Assembly: GCA_030913385.1 (NCBI GenBank)
Contig: CP133159.1
Coordinates: 2,936,584-3,000,583, forward strand
DNA: 64,000 nt
Direction: 5' to 3'
DNA from: Cytophagaceae bacterium ABcell3
GTDB taxonomy: Bacteria; Bacteroidota; Bacteroidia; Cytophagales; Cytophagaceae
Part shown: piece by piece, positions 33,721 through 41,464 of the stretch
Layout: every line of letters begins with the position of its first letter
Numbering within the stretch: position 1 is the stretch's first letter
Translations under genes and position numbers: made by a program
Notes under the pieces: generated by a model
Told to the model about the DNA's origin: nothing
The model's input: only the letters and a program-made list of their open reading frames with translations
Database searches by the model: none

Positions 33721-34743
33721 ATGAAGCAGATTGTTATTAAGGGTGCATTTTTTTTATTGTCATTAATACTTGGTTTAGTCATCCTTATAGTTGCTTTTTC
33801 TCCTTCATTACCCACTAGGGCGGATGATATCATTCAGGATATTCTAAATTCAAAAAGTCCTGAATTGGTGGTAGGGGATACAGGAAAAGTAAAGTCTGGA
33901 GATTATGAAATATGGTATGAGTCCATAAAACCTCTAGGTGAAGTTAAAGGAACGGTATTGTTGATTATGGGACTTGGGGGAGATGCTCTAGAATGGCCAG
34001 CGTTTTTTTATGAACCTTTGGTAGATCATGGATATCATGTGATTAGGTATGATAATAGGAGTACTGGCAATTCAGAAAAAGTGAGGGACTGGAGTGCTGA
34101 TCACCCGTACACCTTAGAGGATATGTCTTTGGATGCTTTATCTGTATTGGATGAAGTTGGTGCTGAAAATGCCCATATTATAGGAATTTCTATGGGAGGG
34201 ATGATCGGGCAAAGTATGGCTATTCATACCCCTCACAGAGTCCAGACACTTACTTCTATTATGTCTTCGGCTGATATAAATGACCCTGAACTGCCACAGG
34301 TGAACAGGAAGTTGTTTCTTCGGCTTATCGCTGCTAGTCTAAGGTATGGTATTGGTGGTTCTGAAGTAGGGGTAATGAGACAAAGAATTGCTGCACGCAG
34401 CGTTTTTGTGCCTTATTTATCAGAAGATCGTATGGCAGTTTTGGCCGAAAAAGCTTTATATAGTAAGAGAAATCGCGATACGCCTTACAGGGGAGCTTTT
34501 CGTCAGCATATTGCAGCTATCAATGCTTCCGGGTCAAGGGTAAGTGCTTTGAAAGGTGTTAAAGTGCCATCTTTGGTCATTCATGGGGAAGACGATCCGC
34601 TTATTCCTATAGAACACGGTAAAAAAACTGCAAACTTAATACCAGCAGCTTTAGGTGTTTGGGTGCCTCAGATGGGACATGATTTTGCACCTGAGCATAT
34701 GGGGGTTATACATGAAGCTATCTTTAATTTACTGGATGGCTGA
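33721..34743 (+). CDS. Alpha/beta hydrolase with N-terminal membrane anchor
   Basis: A 340-residue protein. Residues about 5-27 form a hydrophobic segment (FFLLSLILGLVILIVAF) that acts as an anchor or uncleaved signal. The hydrolase core follows with oxyanion region LLIMGLGGDA, nucleophile elbow GISMGG, an acid in HGEDDPLIP and a catalytic His in MGHDFAPEH. This is the standard Ser-Asp-His triad of the alpha/beta hydrolase superfamily, nearest to small-molecule esterases and epoxide-hydrolase-like enzymes. The substrate is unknown. The 45-residue membrane protein gene lies just upstream on the same strand. Confidence 0.9.
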   Translation: MKQIVIKGAFFLLSLILGLVILIVAFSPSLPTRADDIIQDILNSKSPELVVGDTGKVKSGDYEIWYESIKPLGEVKGTVLLIMGLGGDALEWPAFFYEPLVDHGYHVIRYDNRSTGNSEKVRDWSADHPYTLEDMSLDALSVLDEVGAENAHIIGISMGGMIGQSMAIHTPHRVQTLTSIMSSADINDPELPQVNRKLFLRLIAASLRYGIGGSEVGVMRQRIAARSVFVPYLSEDRMAVLAEKALYSKRNRDTPYRGAFRQHIAAINASGSRVSALKGVKVPSLVIHGEDDPLIPIEHGKKTANLIPAALGVWVPQMGHDFAPEHMGVIHEAIFNLLDG

Positions 34744-35020
34744 GTGAAACTTTTATTAGTTTTTAATATTTTTCAATGATTTTTAAACTAATTATAAATA
34801 TCTTTGTTAACAATTATAAGGAGCCGCAAAGAATACAAAGTTTATTCTGAGAAAAGTTGTTTTTTCCGTAAGGAAAACGTTAATCAAGTAAACGTTCTAT
34901 ATACTTCTTGTTTTAAGTTAAAGCACTGGTAGTAAAAAGGGTGAGGTTTGACTGCTTTTCTTAAAATCATCATAATAACAAGTTATTGCATATCTTTTAA
35001 TACAAAAAAACAACGCATTT

Positions 35021-35242
35021 ATGAAGATTACTTTTGACAATGTAATGGAAAAAGTCGTAAAAAGCAGGTATCTTTCACGTAGGGACAAGCAAAATGAAAT
35101 CAAGAGGTTCATTAAAGAATACTCGGGCAGCAACAAGCCTACCTCGGATAAAGAGCTTGAAACTTTGGAGGAGTTAAAAAGCATTAAAAAGGTATATGCA
35201 ATGCAGGATGCTGAAGAAAAAATTAAAGACAAGAGTCAATAG
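35021..35242 (+). CDS. Small charged protein of unknown function
   Basis: A 73-residue protein of almost entirely helical and highly charged composition (KSRYLSRRDKQNEIKRFIKEYSG, ELETLEELKSIKKVYAMQDAEEK). There is no signal peptide or membrane segment. No family is recognised. It is preceded by a 277-bp gap without visible genes and followed by a clear terminator, which supports it as a real single gene. A nucleic-acid- or protein-binding role is possible from the charge pattern, but that is a guess. Confidence 0.6.
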   Translation: MKITFDNVMEKVVKSRYLSRRDKQNEIKRFIKEYSGSNKPTSDKELETLEELKSIKKVYAMQDAEEKIKDKSQ

Positions 35243-35262
35243 GCAAAAAGTTTCTAATGATT

Positions 35263-35297
35263 AAAAAACCTTAGGGGAAAGCTCCTAAGGTTTTTTT
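35263..35297 (+). terminator. Rho-independent terminator
   Basis: AAAAAACCTTAGG / CCTAAGGTTTTTT, a 13-bp stem with an 8-nt loop running into T residues, 21 bp after the 73-residue gene. Confidence 0.85.
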
Positions 35298-35397
35298 GTT
35301 TAAAAAAGCTTTTTTTTATAGGGTTAACCATTAGATATCTTATGTGTTATTAGCTTACTTGGGCTCGTTTAGTTACTTTTTGCCTCGCCGGCAGGGC

Positions 35398-35591
35398 CTT
35401 ACTTTTTTTCTTAGACAAAAAAAGTAAGCAAAAAAGTCAAGGCCTGTGATGAAATTTGCTAAACTTTATAACCATTACGCTATCCCGATAGCTATCGGGA
35501 TGAAACTCACCCTCCTTGCGTCGGGCTCAAACAGCAAATTTTTTGGCCGCTCCATGCTTATAAAGTTCTTAACGCAATTTCATCAATGGCC
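35398..35591. repeat. Palindromic non-coding repeat element
   Basis: Three nested dyads occur in 200 bp. CTTACTTTTTTT / AAAAAAAGTAAG forms a hairpin at 35398-35428. A long imperfect inverted repeat follows, with arms 35441-35471 (ggcctgtgatgaaatttgc...) and 35558-35591 (...gcaatttcatcaatggcc). Between them, ATCCCGATAG/CTATCGGGAT at 35482-35501 is a perfect 20-bp palindrome. An open frame across it is low-complexity and not protein-like. From memory, similar palindromic blocks are scattered through other Cytophagia genomes, which suggests a MITE- or REP-like element. Confidence 0.65.
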
Positions 35592-35754
35592 GTATTATTT
35601 TCTAACAATGGGACATACCGCCATTTAAGAAAGGCAGTTTAAAGGCATTTTTATCGTAGAATAAAATCTTATTACTTCCTAGAGACTTAAATGGGTAATC
35701 CTATAGTTTTATTTATGCCACCGCCCCTTGTAATAGTTTACGAAAAGTAGTGGT

Positions 35755-36234
35755 TTAATACTCCGTCTTATCTGCTTTTTTCTTCCACTCATCAAAGGGT
35801 TCTTGGTCGTTTGGTAAGTCAATTTTTTTCATAGGGATTTTTCTGTTTTCAGCACTCTTGTTAATTTCATCATATATGAGCGAGTCATCAAAACCGGCCT
35901 CGGCCGCAGTTTCTCTAGTACATGCATAGTAAATGGCTTTAGGCCTTGCCCAATATATCGCCCCCAGGCACATCGGACAAGGTTCACAGCTTGTATAGAT
36001 TTCACAACCATCTAATTGAAAAGAATCTAAATATTTACAAGCCTCTCTTATTGCTATTATTTCAGCATGCGCTGTAGGGTCATTGCTTGATGTTACTTGG
36101 TTAAATCCTTTTCCTATAATTTGTCCGTTTTTTACAACAACGGCTCCAAATGGACCTCCTTTGTGTTTTTTAACTCCTTGTACTGATAATTTTATAGCTT
36201 CTTTTAGCCATTTCTCTTTTTCTTCCTTTAGCAT
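35755..36234 (-). CDS. guaD: Guanine deaminase (cytidine-deaminase fold)
   Basis: About 159 residues from the ATG at 36234, which I prefer to an in-frame TTG 24 bases earlier because it gives the same length as Bacillus subtilis GuaD. Motifs are GGPFGAVVVK, TAHAEI (zinc His56 and catalytic Glu58) and SCEPCPMCLGAIYWARPK (zinc Cys86 and Cys89). The downstream segment (AAEAGFDDSLIYDEI) is specific to guanine deaminases rather than tRNA adenosine deaminases. It converts guanine to xanthine and ammonia for purine salvage or nitrogen supply. A second purine-base deaminase, adenine deaminase, is encoded 8 kb away. Confidence 0.92.
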   Translation of the reverse strand: MLKEEKEKWLKEAIKLSVQGVKKHKGGPFGAVVVKNGQIIGKGFNQVTSSNDPTAHAEIIAIREACKYLDSFQLDGCEIYTSCEPCPMCLGAIYWARPKAIYYACTRETAAEAGFDDSLIYDEINKSAENRKIPMKKIDLPNDQEPFDEWKKKADKTEY

Positions 36235-36286
36235 AAGCTTGATTGTATTTACCGTCAATCATTTGACATGAAAAGTCCTATTATGT

Positions 36287-36943
36287 TTATATGTCCAAAA
36301 TTTCATCCACCAGATCTTGATTTTCTTCATTGTACATCAAATGCCCTTTCAGTAGAAAGCGATTTACGTTGTTCAGTACTTCATGGTTAGGCGTTTCAAT
36401 ATGCTTAGGTATTTTATATATTCTGTCGTCTTTTTTACTGAATGGACATTGTACTTTTGAATTGAAAAGGTACGGAATCAAAATTTTAGAACAGCTCATG
36501 GCAATTCTGTTTACAGTCCAGTTGTCAAAGTACTCTTGGAGCCTGTGATTGATGTTTTCAAAAAACTCTACGGTATTTCCTAACCTTACCCTTGAACCCG
36601 CTCTTGACTTTCCTTTGGTCTTTAAGTACTTGATTTGACTTTTTCCTTGTTTTTTTCTAACCATGTATGACTTAAAAACTTTATGGTCTACATTTATTCC
36701 GTCTTCATACATTCCTAAAGAGCAACTTCCAGATTGGATTAAAAGTATAATGTAGTTTATATCGTTTTTATCATACTCTGGGTATGAAATGTTTAGAGGT
36801 AATCTGAAATTAATAATTTCATTACCAAGTAGATCCTGAATTATTATTTTATGTTTCTCTTGACCGTATGAATATTTTTTTGCTGTTTTATTGATATTTT
36901 CGATCAAAGGAATAACGTGTTCTTGTGGTATACTAATTTGCAA
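36287..36943 (-). CDS. VLRF1-domain protein (bacterial Vms1/ANKZF1-like release-factor fold)
   Basis: A 218-residue protein from a TTG start at 36943. A stop codon lies just upstream in frame and no ATG precedes residue 78, which is inside the domain. The core matches the Vms1/ANKZF1 VLRF1 domain: HKVFKSYMVRKKQGKSQ with a GxSQ motif at residues 100-103 (Gln103), then KSRAGSRVRLGN (112-123), SCSKILIPYLF, and a CPFSKKDDRIYKIP / EVLNNVNRFL tail. In eukaryotes this domain releases nascent chains from peptidyl-tRNA on stalled 60S subunits, and the Gln is essential. Bacterial members have been described by comparative genomics. No zinc finger or ankyrin region is attached. A ribosome-rescue role is inferred. 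Confidence 0.75.
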   Translation of the reverse strand: MQISIPQEHVIPLIENINKTAKKYSYGQEKHKIIIQDLLGNEIINFRLPLNISYPEYDKNDINYIILLIQSGSCSLGMYEDGINVDHKVFKSYMVRKKQGKSQIKYLKTKGKSRAGSRVRLGNTVEFFENINHRLQEYFDNWTVNRIAMSCSKILIPYLFNSKVQCPFSKKDDRIYKIPKHIETPNHEVLNNVNRFLLKGHLMYNEENQDLVDEILDI

Positions 36944-36965
36944 AGCTTTTATGTTTTAATGCTGT

Positions 36966-37046
36966 TAGCGTAAAATAATATTTTTTATAGAATGTTATAT
37001 AGGATATATTATTTGGTACAGAATTTGAAACTAGCGTAAAATAATA
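36966..37046. repeat. 15-bp direct repeat in a divergent promoter region
   Basis: TAGCGTAAAATAATA occurs exactly at 36966-36980 and again at 37032-37046, 66 bp apart, between the divergent VLRF1 gene and the first Tyr-rich lipoprotein gene. It could be an operator pair or duplicated promoter element. Confidence 0.55.
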
Positions 37047-37097
37047 ACATTTTAAACCAAGGACCTATATTTTCGTAAGGACATAAAAACATTGTGT

Positions 37098-38108
37098 ATG
37101 AAAAGTCTTATATATTTACTCTTAACTTCTTTTGTTGTTTTAGGATTATCTTCATGTGGCAGGACAGTATATGTAAACCGCGCTCCTGTTTATCAAAATG
37201 CCGCTCCACCACCTTGGGCGCCTGCTCATGGTTTTAGAAGTGAAATGAGGTATTACTATGTTCCTGACTTAAATCTATACTACGATACCTATACACAGCA
37301 TTATCATTATTATCATGGAGGTACTTGGATGACCTCTTCTCGCTTGCCTGCTCAATATAACAATGTTAACATAAACAATATGTATGTTACCCAAATCAAT
37401 TATAATGGGACAGACCCTTATAGGCAGAACAGCAGGCATCAAAGGTTGCATCCAGCAGGTAGGCAAAGGGTAAGCAACACTGGATCTTCTGGGCCTAACA
37501 ATTCCAGACCTTCTAATAATAATAACAATACTAGACCAAGTAGGGACCGTAACACCGTAGTTCCTGATAGAAGGGCGGCAGCCTCTGATCCGGCAAACAG
37601 GCAGAATAACAATAGCAGGGTTCGTAATAGAAGGGATGGTAATTCTAGTGGTCAGAATAACCGTAATGCCAATACAAGGGAAAGAAGAGCAAACCAAAGA
37701 AATACTGATACTCCACCTGCAAATAACAATGCCGGAAATCCAGGTAGGCGTAGGTCAGGTGTCAATGATAATAATGACAGGGGAAATGCTCAAAACCAAA
37801 ATAGTTCCAATGCAAGACCAGCTAGGAATGATAGGTCTAGGAATGCTGCCCCTGCAAGCAATCAAAGGAACCGTCAGACAAGAGAGGCTGCCCCGGCTAA
37901 TAACCAACGAAATCAGCGTACGAGGAATGCAGCACCGGCTAATAACCAACGAAATCAAAATACAAGGAATGCTGAACCTGCCGGAAGAAATCAAAGTGCA
38001 GCACCAGCTAACCGTCGTCAACAACAGGCTGGAGGAAATAACAATAGGAGGGCAAACACTGGAGGAAATACACCCGCTCAAGATAGACGAAATGCACGCA
38101 CCAGATAA
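37098..38108 (+). CDS. Lipoprotein with Tyr-rich domain and Asn/Arg-rich disordered tail (paralogue 1)
   Basis: About 336 residues from the ATG at 37098. Signal peptide and lipobox end at Cys20 (GLSSC), counted from this start. Residues about 25-125 are a compact domain with MRYYYVPDLNLYYDTYTQHY and VTQINYNGTDPYR. This domain recurs in the gene at 40292-40987. Residues about 125-336 are a low-complexity tail of Asn, Arg, Ala, Pro and Gln with near-repeated units (APANNQRNQ-TRNA). The tail is strongly basic, so it may bind acidic polymers such as DNA, polysaccharide or outer leaflet phosphates. That is inference. Function is unknown. A terminator follows and the group II intron is inserted directly behind it. 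Confidence 0.8.
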   Translation: MKSLIYLLLTSFVVLGLSSCGRTVYVNRAPVYQNAAPPPWAPAHGFRSEMRYYYVPDLNLYYDTYTQHYHYYHGGTWMTSSRLPAQYNNVNINNMYVTQINYNGTDPYRQNSRHQRLHPAGRQRVSNTGSSGPNNSRPSNNNNNTRPSRDRNTVVPDRRAAASDPANRQNNNSRVRNRRDGNSSGQNNRNANTRERRANQRNTDTPPANNNAGNPGRRRSGVNDNNDRGNAQNQNSSNARPARNDRSRNAAPASNQRNRQTREAAPANNQRNQRTRNAAPANNQRNQNTRNAEPAGRNQSAAPANRRQQQAGGNNNRRANTGGNTPAQDRRNARTR

Positions 38109-38132
38109 TTTTACCTAATTGGTAATAACAGA

Positions 38133-38160
38133 GGCAGTCTCCAAAGGACTGCCTTTTTTT
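38133..38160 (+). terminator. Terminator of lipoprotein gene 1, abutting the intron
   Basis: GGCAGTC / GACTGCC with a 7-base loop region and seven T residues to 38160. The group II intron's 5' GTGTG begins at 38162, only a base or so past the T-run. Confidence 0.8.
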
Positions 38161-38161
38161 G

Positions 38162-40071
38162 GTGTGCCGTGCATGGTAACTAACTAGGTGGTGAAAGTCC
38201 ACTGTGGGGGTTTGTAATCGCCAACCACTAGCCAATAGCAAGGGTGTCCACTGTGAAGTGGAATCTGAAGGAAGCTGGCGGCAAAACTCTGCCCCGAGTA
38301 ACACGAACCTTATCAGGCATAACCGGTGGGATGAGACTACCAAACAAGTCGAAGTCCAAAGATTACACGGACATCGGAATGTAAATGAGGCGGGGACATG
38401 GAGAGAAAGTGAGTTGCCTTACCACGGGAGGTCTCATGGACGTGCGGAAACAGAGTAAGAAGCACGGAGTAAAGCTTGCCATGAGAAGTCAGCCGAAGCC
38501 ATAGTACCAGATAACGACTAGATCTGGGAAGGGCTGAACTTTAAGGAGTGAGAAGTGAATGAATGTTACCGCATGAAAGGAAGAAAGCAGAATATCTTTG
38601 AAGAAAAGACCTGCCCACAAAAGAATAGGACGGCATCCGAAGGATATGTGGGAGGGCAGACTTTCATGTGGATAACTGAAAACAACCTCACGGATACTAA
38701 TCGATTAGGGTATGGACTGTTAGAGTTTGTTCTGTCGCCATCCAACCTGAACGCAGCCTATAAACAGGTAAAGCGCAACAAAGGAGCAGGAGGTGTTGAT
38801 GAGATGGAAGTCGAATCCCTCAAAGGTTATCTTGTCGCAAACAAGGACGAACTGGTAACATCCATATTGCAGGGCAAGTACCGCCCCAATCCTGTCCGCA
38901 GGGTAGAAATACCTAAGGACAACGGACAAAAGCGACAATTGGGCATACCCGCGGTAGTGGACAGAGTAATTCAACAAGCAATTGCCCAGTCACTTATCCC
39001 CCTCTACGAACCCCAATTCAGCGACCACAGTTATGGGTTTAGGCCAAAGCGCAACGCCCACCAGGCTCTAGAAAAGTGTAGAAGCTATATCACAGAGGGC
39101 TACGTTTACGCAGTCGATTTGGACTTGGAGAAGTTCTTCGATAAGGTGAACCATAGCAAACTAATAGAAGTACTTTCGCGCACAATCAAGGACGGACGGG
39201 TAGTATCGCTGATACACAAATACCTGAACGCCGGAGTGCAGGTAGGGGGAAGCTTTGAGACCAGTGAAATGGGAGTGCCTCAAGGAGGCCCTCTAAGCCC
39301 CTTGTTGAGTAATATTATGCTCAATGAGCTGGACGGTGAGCTGGAACGAAGGGGGCACAAGTTTGTACGTTACGCAGATGACATGGTTATCTGGTGCAGG
39401 AGCAAGCGAAGTGCAGAACGTGTAAAGAGGTCGCTAATCTGCTTCATAGAAGATAAGCTGTTCCTGAAAGAGAACAAGGAGAAAAGCCAAACCGTTCCTA
39501 TATCCAAGGTCAAATTCCTTGGCTATTCGTTTTATAAAACGAAGGGGGTAGGTCGGTTGCGTATACACCCAAAAAGTGTATTGAAGATGAAAGTGAAACT
39601 AAAAGAACTGACATCACGCAGCAACGGCTGGGGAAATGCACGTAGGAAGGAAAAGCTTCGCCAATACATTGTCGGCTGGGTGGGCTACTTTAAACTGGCA
39701 GATATGCAAAGCCTGTTACTAAGGATAGATGAATGGTACAGGAGGAGAATCAGAATGGTTATCTGGAAACAGTGGAAACGGGTGAAAACCAAACTGAGGA
39801 ATCTTGTTAAGCTTGGTGTTAATAAATTCAAAGCTTTAGAGTGGGCAAACACGAGGAAAGTCTATTGGCATATAGCCAATAGCTTTATCCTTAATACCAC
39901 TATCACCATAGATAGACTTAGACAGGCAGGCTATATATTCCTGTCAGACTACTACCAAAAGGTTAGGGTCAAAACTTAAGGAACCGCCCTGTACCGAACG
40001 GTACGCAAGGTGGTGTGAGAGGTCGGAAAATAAAATAGGAGGAAAACTATTTTATTTTCCTCCTACTCGAT
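38162..40071 (+). mobile_element. Group II intron with intron-encoded reverse transcriptase
   Basis: The element starts with the conserved 5' GTGTG, followed by structured RNA typical of domain I (GGTGAAAGTCCACTGT and onwards to 38550). It encodes a reverse transcriptase/maturase in domain IV and then shows a domain V hairpin (GAACCGCCCTGTACCG / ACGGTACGCAAGGTGG, then GTGTGAGAGGTCGG). The predicted domain VI hairpin AGGAGGAAAA / TTTTCCTCCT ends CTACTCGAT near 40071. The 3' boundary is set by the usual terminal motif and could be off by a few bases. The intron lies directly behind a Rho-independent terminator and between two paralogous lipoprotein genes, so it interrupts no gene. All main parts look intact, so it may be active. 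Confidence 0.88.
38555..39979 (+). CDS. ltrA: Group II intron reverse transcriptase/maturase
   Basis: A 474-residue protein from a GTG start, supported by AAGGAG 7 bases upstream. RT blocks are visible: KRNKGAGGVDEM, KDNGQKRQLGIPAVVDRVIQ, HSYGFRPKRNAHQAL, the catalytic FVRYADDM (YADD at residues 273-276), MGVPQGGPLSPLLSN and KFLGYSF. The maturase (X/thumb) domain follows (RLRIHPKSVLKMK, QYIVGWVGYFKLAD, YWHIANSFI). No HNH endonuclease domain with its Cys pairs is attached, so target-primed insertion would rely on a nicked or single-stranded target, as in endonuclease-less introns. The protein splices its host RNA and copies it into DNA. Confidence 0.93.
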   Translation: MNECYRMKGRKQNIFEEKTCPQKNRTASEGYVGGQTFMWITENNLTDTNRLGYGLLEFVLSPSNLNAAYKQVKRNKGAGGVDEMEVESLKGYLVANKDELVTSILQGKYRPNPVRRVEIPKDNGQKRQLGIPAVVDRVIQQAIAQSLIPLYEPQFSDHSYGFRPKRNAHQALEKCRSYITEGYVYAVDLDLEKFFDKVNHSKLIEVLSRTIKDGRVVSLIHKYLNAGVQVGGSFETSEMGVPQGGPLSPLLSNIMLNELDGELERRGHKFVRYADDMVIWCRSKRSAERVKRSLICFIEDKLFLKENKEKSQTVPISKVKFLGYSFYKTKGVGRLRIHPKSVLKMKVKLKELTSRSNGWGNARRKEKLRQYIVGWVGYFKLADMQSLLLRIDEWYRRRIRMVIWKQWKRVKTKLRNLVKLGVNKFKALEWANTRKVYWHIANSFILNTTITIDRLRQAGYIFLSDYYQKVRVKT

Positions 40072-40213
40072 TTTTAACTGGTTGAAGTAAGGTCTTTTGT
40101 TTCAAATATTATGTATAATTTATATTTTTCATTGAAATAAGAGATAGCTTATTTATTGTGTTAAGTGTGTTTTATTCTTTAAAACGATATATTTTATATA
40201 TAAACTGCTGCAC

Positions 40214-40248
40214 TTTGTGAATATTTTTTAAAATGTAAACTAAGTTTG
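40214..40248 (+). promoter_or_regulatory. Possible -33/-7 promoter of lipoprotein gene 2
   Basis: TTTG at 40214-40217 and TAAGTTTG at 40241-40248 fit the Bacteroidota promoter elements with a 23-nt spacer, which is at the long end. The ATG is 43 bp downstream. Confidence 0.35.
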
Positions 40249-40291
40249 GTAAAGTATTTGTTTAATTATTTTTACAACTACTTTATTGCTT

Positions 40292-40987
40292 ATGAAAAAT
40301 TTACTATATGTTGCGATGATTTTTGCCCTGTTACAATTAACTTCTTGCTCGAGCAGGGTTTATGTTGCAGGTGGCGGAGGATTTCACTCAGCGCCTCCTG
40401 CATGGGCTGTGGGACATGTACATCAAGCATCTATGCGCTATTACTATGTTCCATCTATCAACCTTTATTACGATTCATTTACTGGTGCTTATTATTGGCA
40501 TAATGGTTTTAGATGGCGTAGAAGCATGAGGGTTCCTCCTATGTATGCAAATTATAATTTTAGGAGTGCACACTTTACGCAAATTAACTTCAATGGAACT
40601 AGACCATATAGAGACAACAGGAGGCATCAAAGACTATATTCTAGGAGTCAGAACATGAATCAATCTACACCTAGAGGTAACCGTAGAATTGAAGGGCAAA
40701 ACAGGCGGATTGAGTCAAGAAATAATAGAGCTGTTCGCCCTGAAAATAATTCTAGGTCAAACCGGAGGCAAAGTGTTGACGCTCCTGCTAGAAGACAAAG
40801 AAGAGTTGAGGCGCCAGCTCAAAGGCAAAGAAATGTTCAAGCGGCACCCAACCGTAACTCCAGAAGGTCACAAGTGAATTCGGCACCTTCCAGGTCTAAC
40901 AGAGGAGGTTCGCAAGTACGGTCTTCGTCTCGTTCAAGCCGAAGCGCCGGAACTGCCCCTTCTTCAGGAAGGCGGTCGCGTAGATAA
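40292..40987 (+). CDS. Lipoprotein with Tyr-rich domain and basic disordered tail (paralogue 2)
   Basis: About 231 residues from the ATG at 40292. The lipobox is LQLTSC near residue 19. The folded part parallels the product of 37098-38108: PPAWAVGHV, MRYYYVPSINLYYDSFTGAY, FTQINFNGTRPYRDNRRHQRLY. The tail (about residues 120-231) is Arg/Ser/Gln/Ala-rich, basic and repetitive, but differs in detail from the Asn-rich tail of paralogue 1, so the tails evolve faster than the domain. Function is unknown. The shared domain and tandem location show a gene duplication, now separated by the group II intron. A terminator follows. Confidence 0.8.
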   Translation: MKNLLYVAMIFALLQLTSCSSRVYVAGGGGFHSAPPAWAVGHVHQASMRYYYVPSINLYYDSFTGAYYWHNGFRWRRSMRVPPMYANYNFRSAHFTQINFNGTRPYRDNRRHQRLYSRSQNMNQSTPRGNRRIEGQNRRIESRNNRAVRPENNSRSNRRQSVDAPARRQRRVEAPAQRQRNVQAAPNRNSRRSQVNSAPSRSNRGGSQVRSSSRSSRSAGTAPSSGRRSRR

Positions 40988-40990
40988 TCA

Positions 40991-41019
40991 AAAAGCCCTG
41001 ATATGTCGGGGCTTTTTTT
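40991..41019 (+). terminator. Rho-independent terminator
   Basis: AAAAGCCCTG / CGGGGCTTTT stem with one imperfect pair and a 6-nt loop, continuing into T residues, just past lipoprotein gene 2. Confidence 0.8.
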
Positions 41020-41051
41020 GTTCCGATATGTTATCCTTGCTAGAAACTTTC

Positions 41052-41059
41052 TAAATTTG
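41052..41059 (+). promoter_or_regulatory. Possible -7 promoter element
   Basis: TAAATTTG fits TAnnTTTG and lies 22 bp before the AHSA1-like gene. No -33 element is found at the right distance, so this is weak. Confidence 0.3.
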
Positions 41060-41081
41060 TGGAAAATACCAAAACCATAAA

Positions 41082-41462
41082 ATGAAAGATTTTAAAAAGT
41101 ACTATATAATTCCAGCACCTCCGGATGAGGTTTATCTCGCTTTAACAAATGAGCCAACTATTCAGCTTTGGACTGGAGACGAAGTTCAAATGGTGGCTGA
41201 ACCGGGTACAGAGTTTTCTTTATTTGGAGAAAGTATAGTAGGGAAAAACCTTGAGTTTGTTAAAAGTGAGAAGATAGTGCAGCAATGGTATTTTGACCAA
41301 GAGGAGCCTTCCATTGTCACAATCAAATTACACCCAGATAAAAGAGGAACATCAGTGGAACTTAGACATACTAATATTCCTGACGAGGAATATGAAGATA
41401 TGGTAGAAGGTTGGGATAATACGTATTTTGCTTGGTTAAGAGAGTTTTATGAGGATGATTAA
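41082..41462 (+). CDS. AHSA1/START-like (SRPBCC) domain protein
   Basis: A 126-residue single-domain protein: KKYYIIPAPPDEVYLALTNEPTIQLWTG at the N terminus, a central EFSLFGESIVGKNLEFVKSEKIVQQWYF, VTIKLHPDKRGTSVELRHTNIP, and the final helix EGWDNTYFAWLREF. This is the helix-grip fold of the Aha1 C-terminal-like (AHSA1) branch of the SRPBCC superfamily, which binds hydrophobic ligands or acts as a co-chaperone-like domain. The bacterial members have no defined common role. Its stop codon is 2 bp from that of a convergent gene. Confidence 0.88.
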   Translation: MKDFKKYYIIPAPPDEVYLALTNEPTIQLWTGDEVQMVAEPGTEFSLFGESIVGKNLEFVKSEKIVQQWYFDQEEPSIVTIKLHPDKRGTSVELRHTNIPDEEYEDMVEGWDNTYFAWLREFYEDD

Positions 41463-41464
41463 TC

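Noticed and set aside
35446-35628. A 60-codon frame inside the palindromic element
   Set aside because: The frame is a by-product of the inverted repeat and includes the palindrome. No protein features are seen.
38204-38458. An 84-codon frame in the first part of the group II intron
   Set aside because: It lies in the structured ribozyme domains, starts without a ribosome binding site and has no protein-like features.
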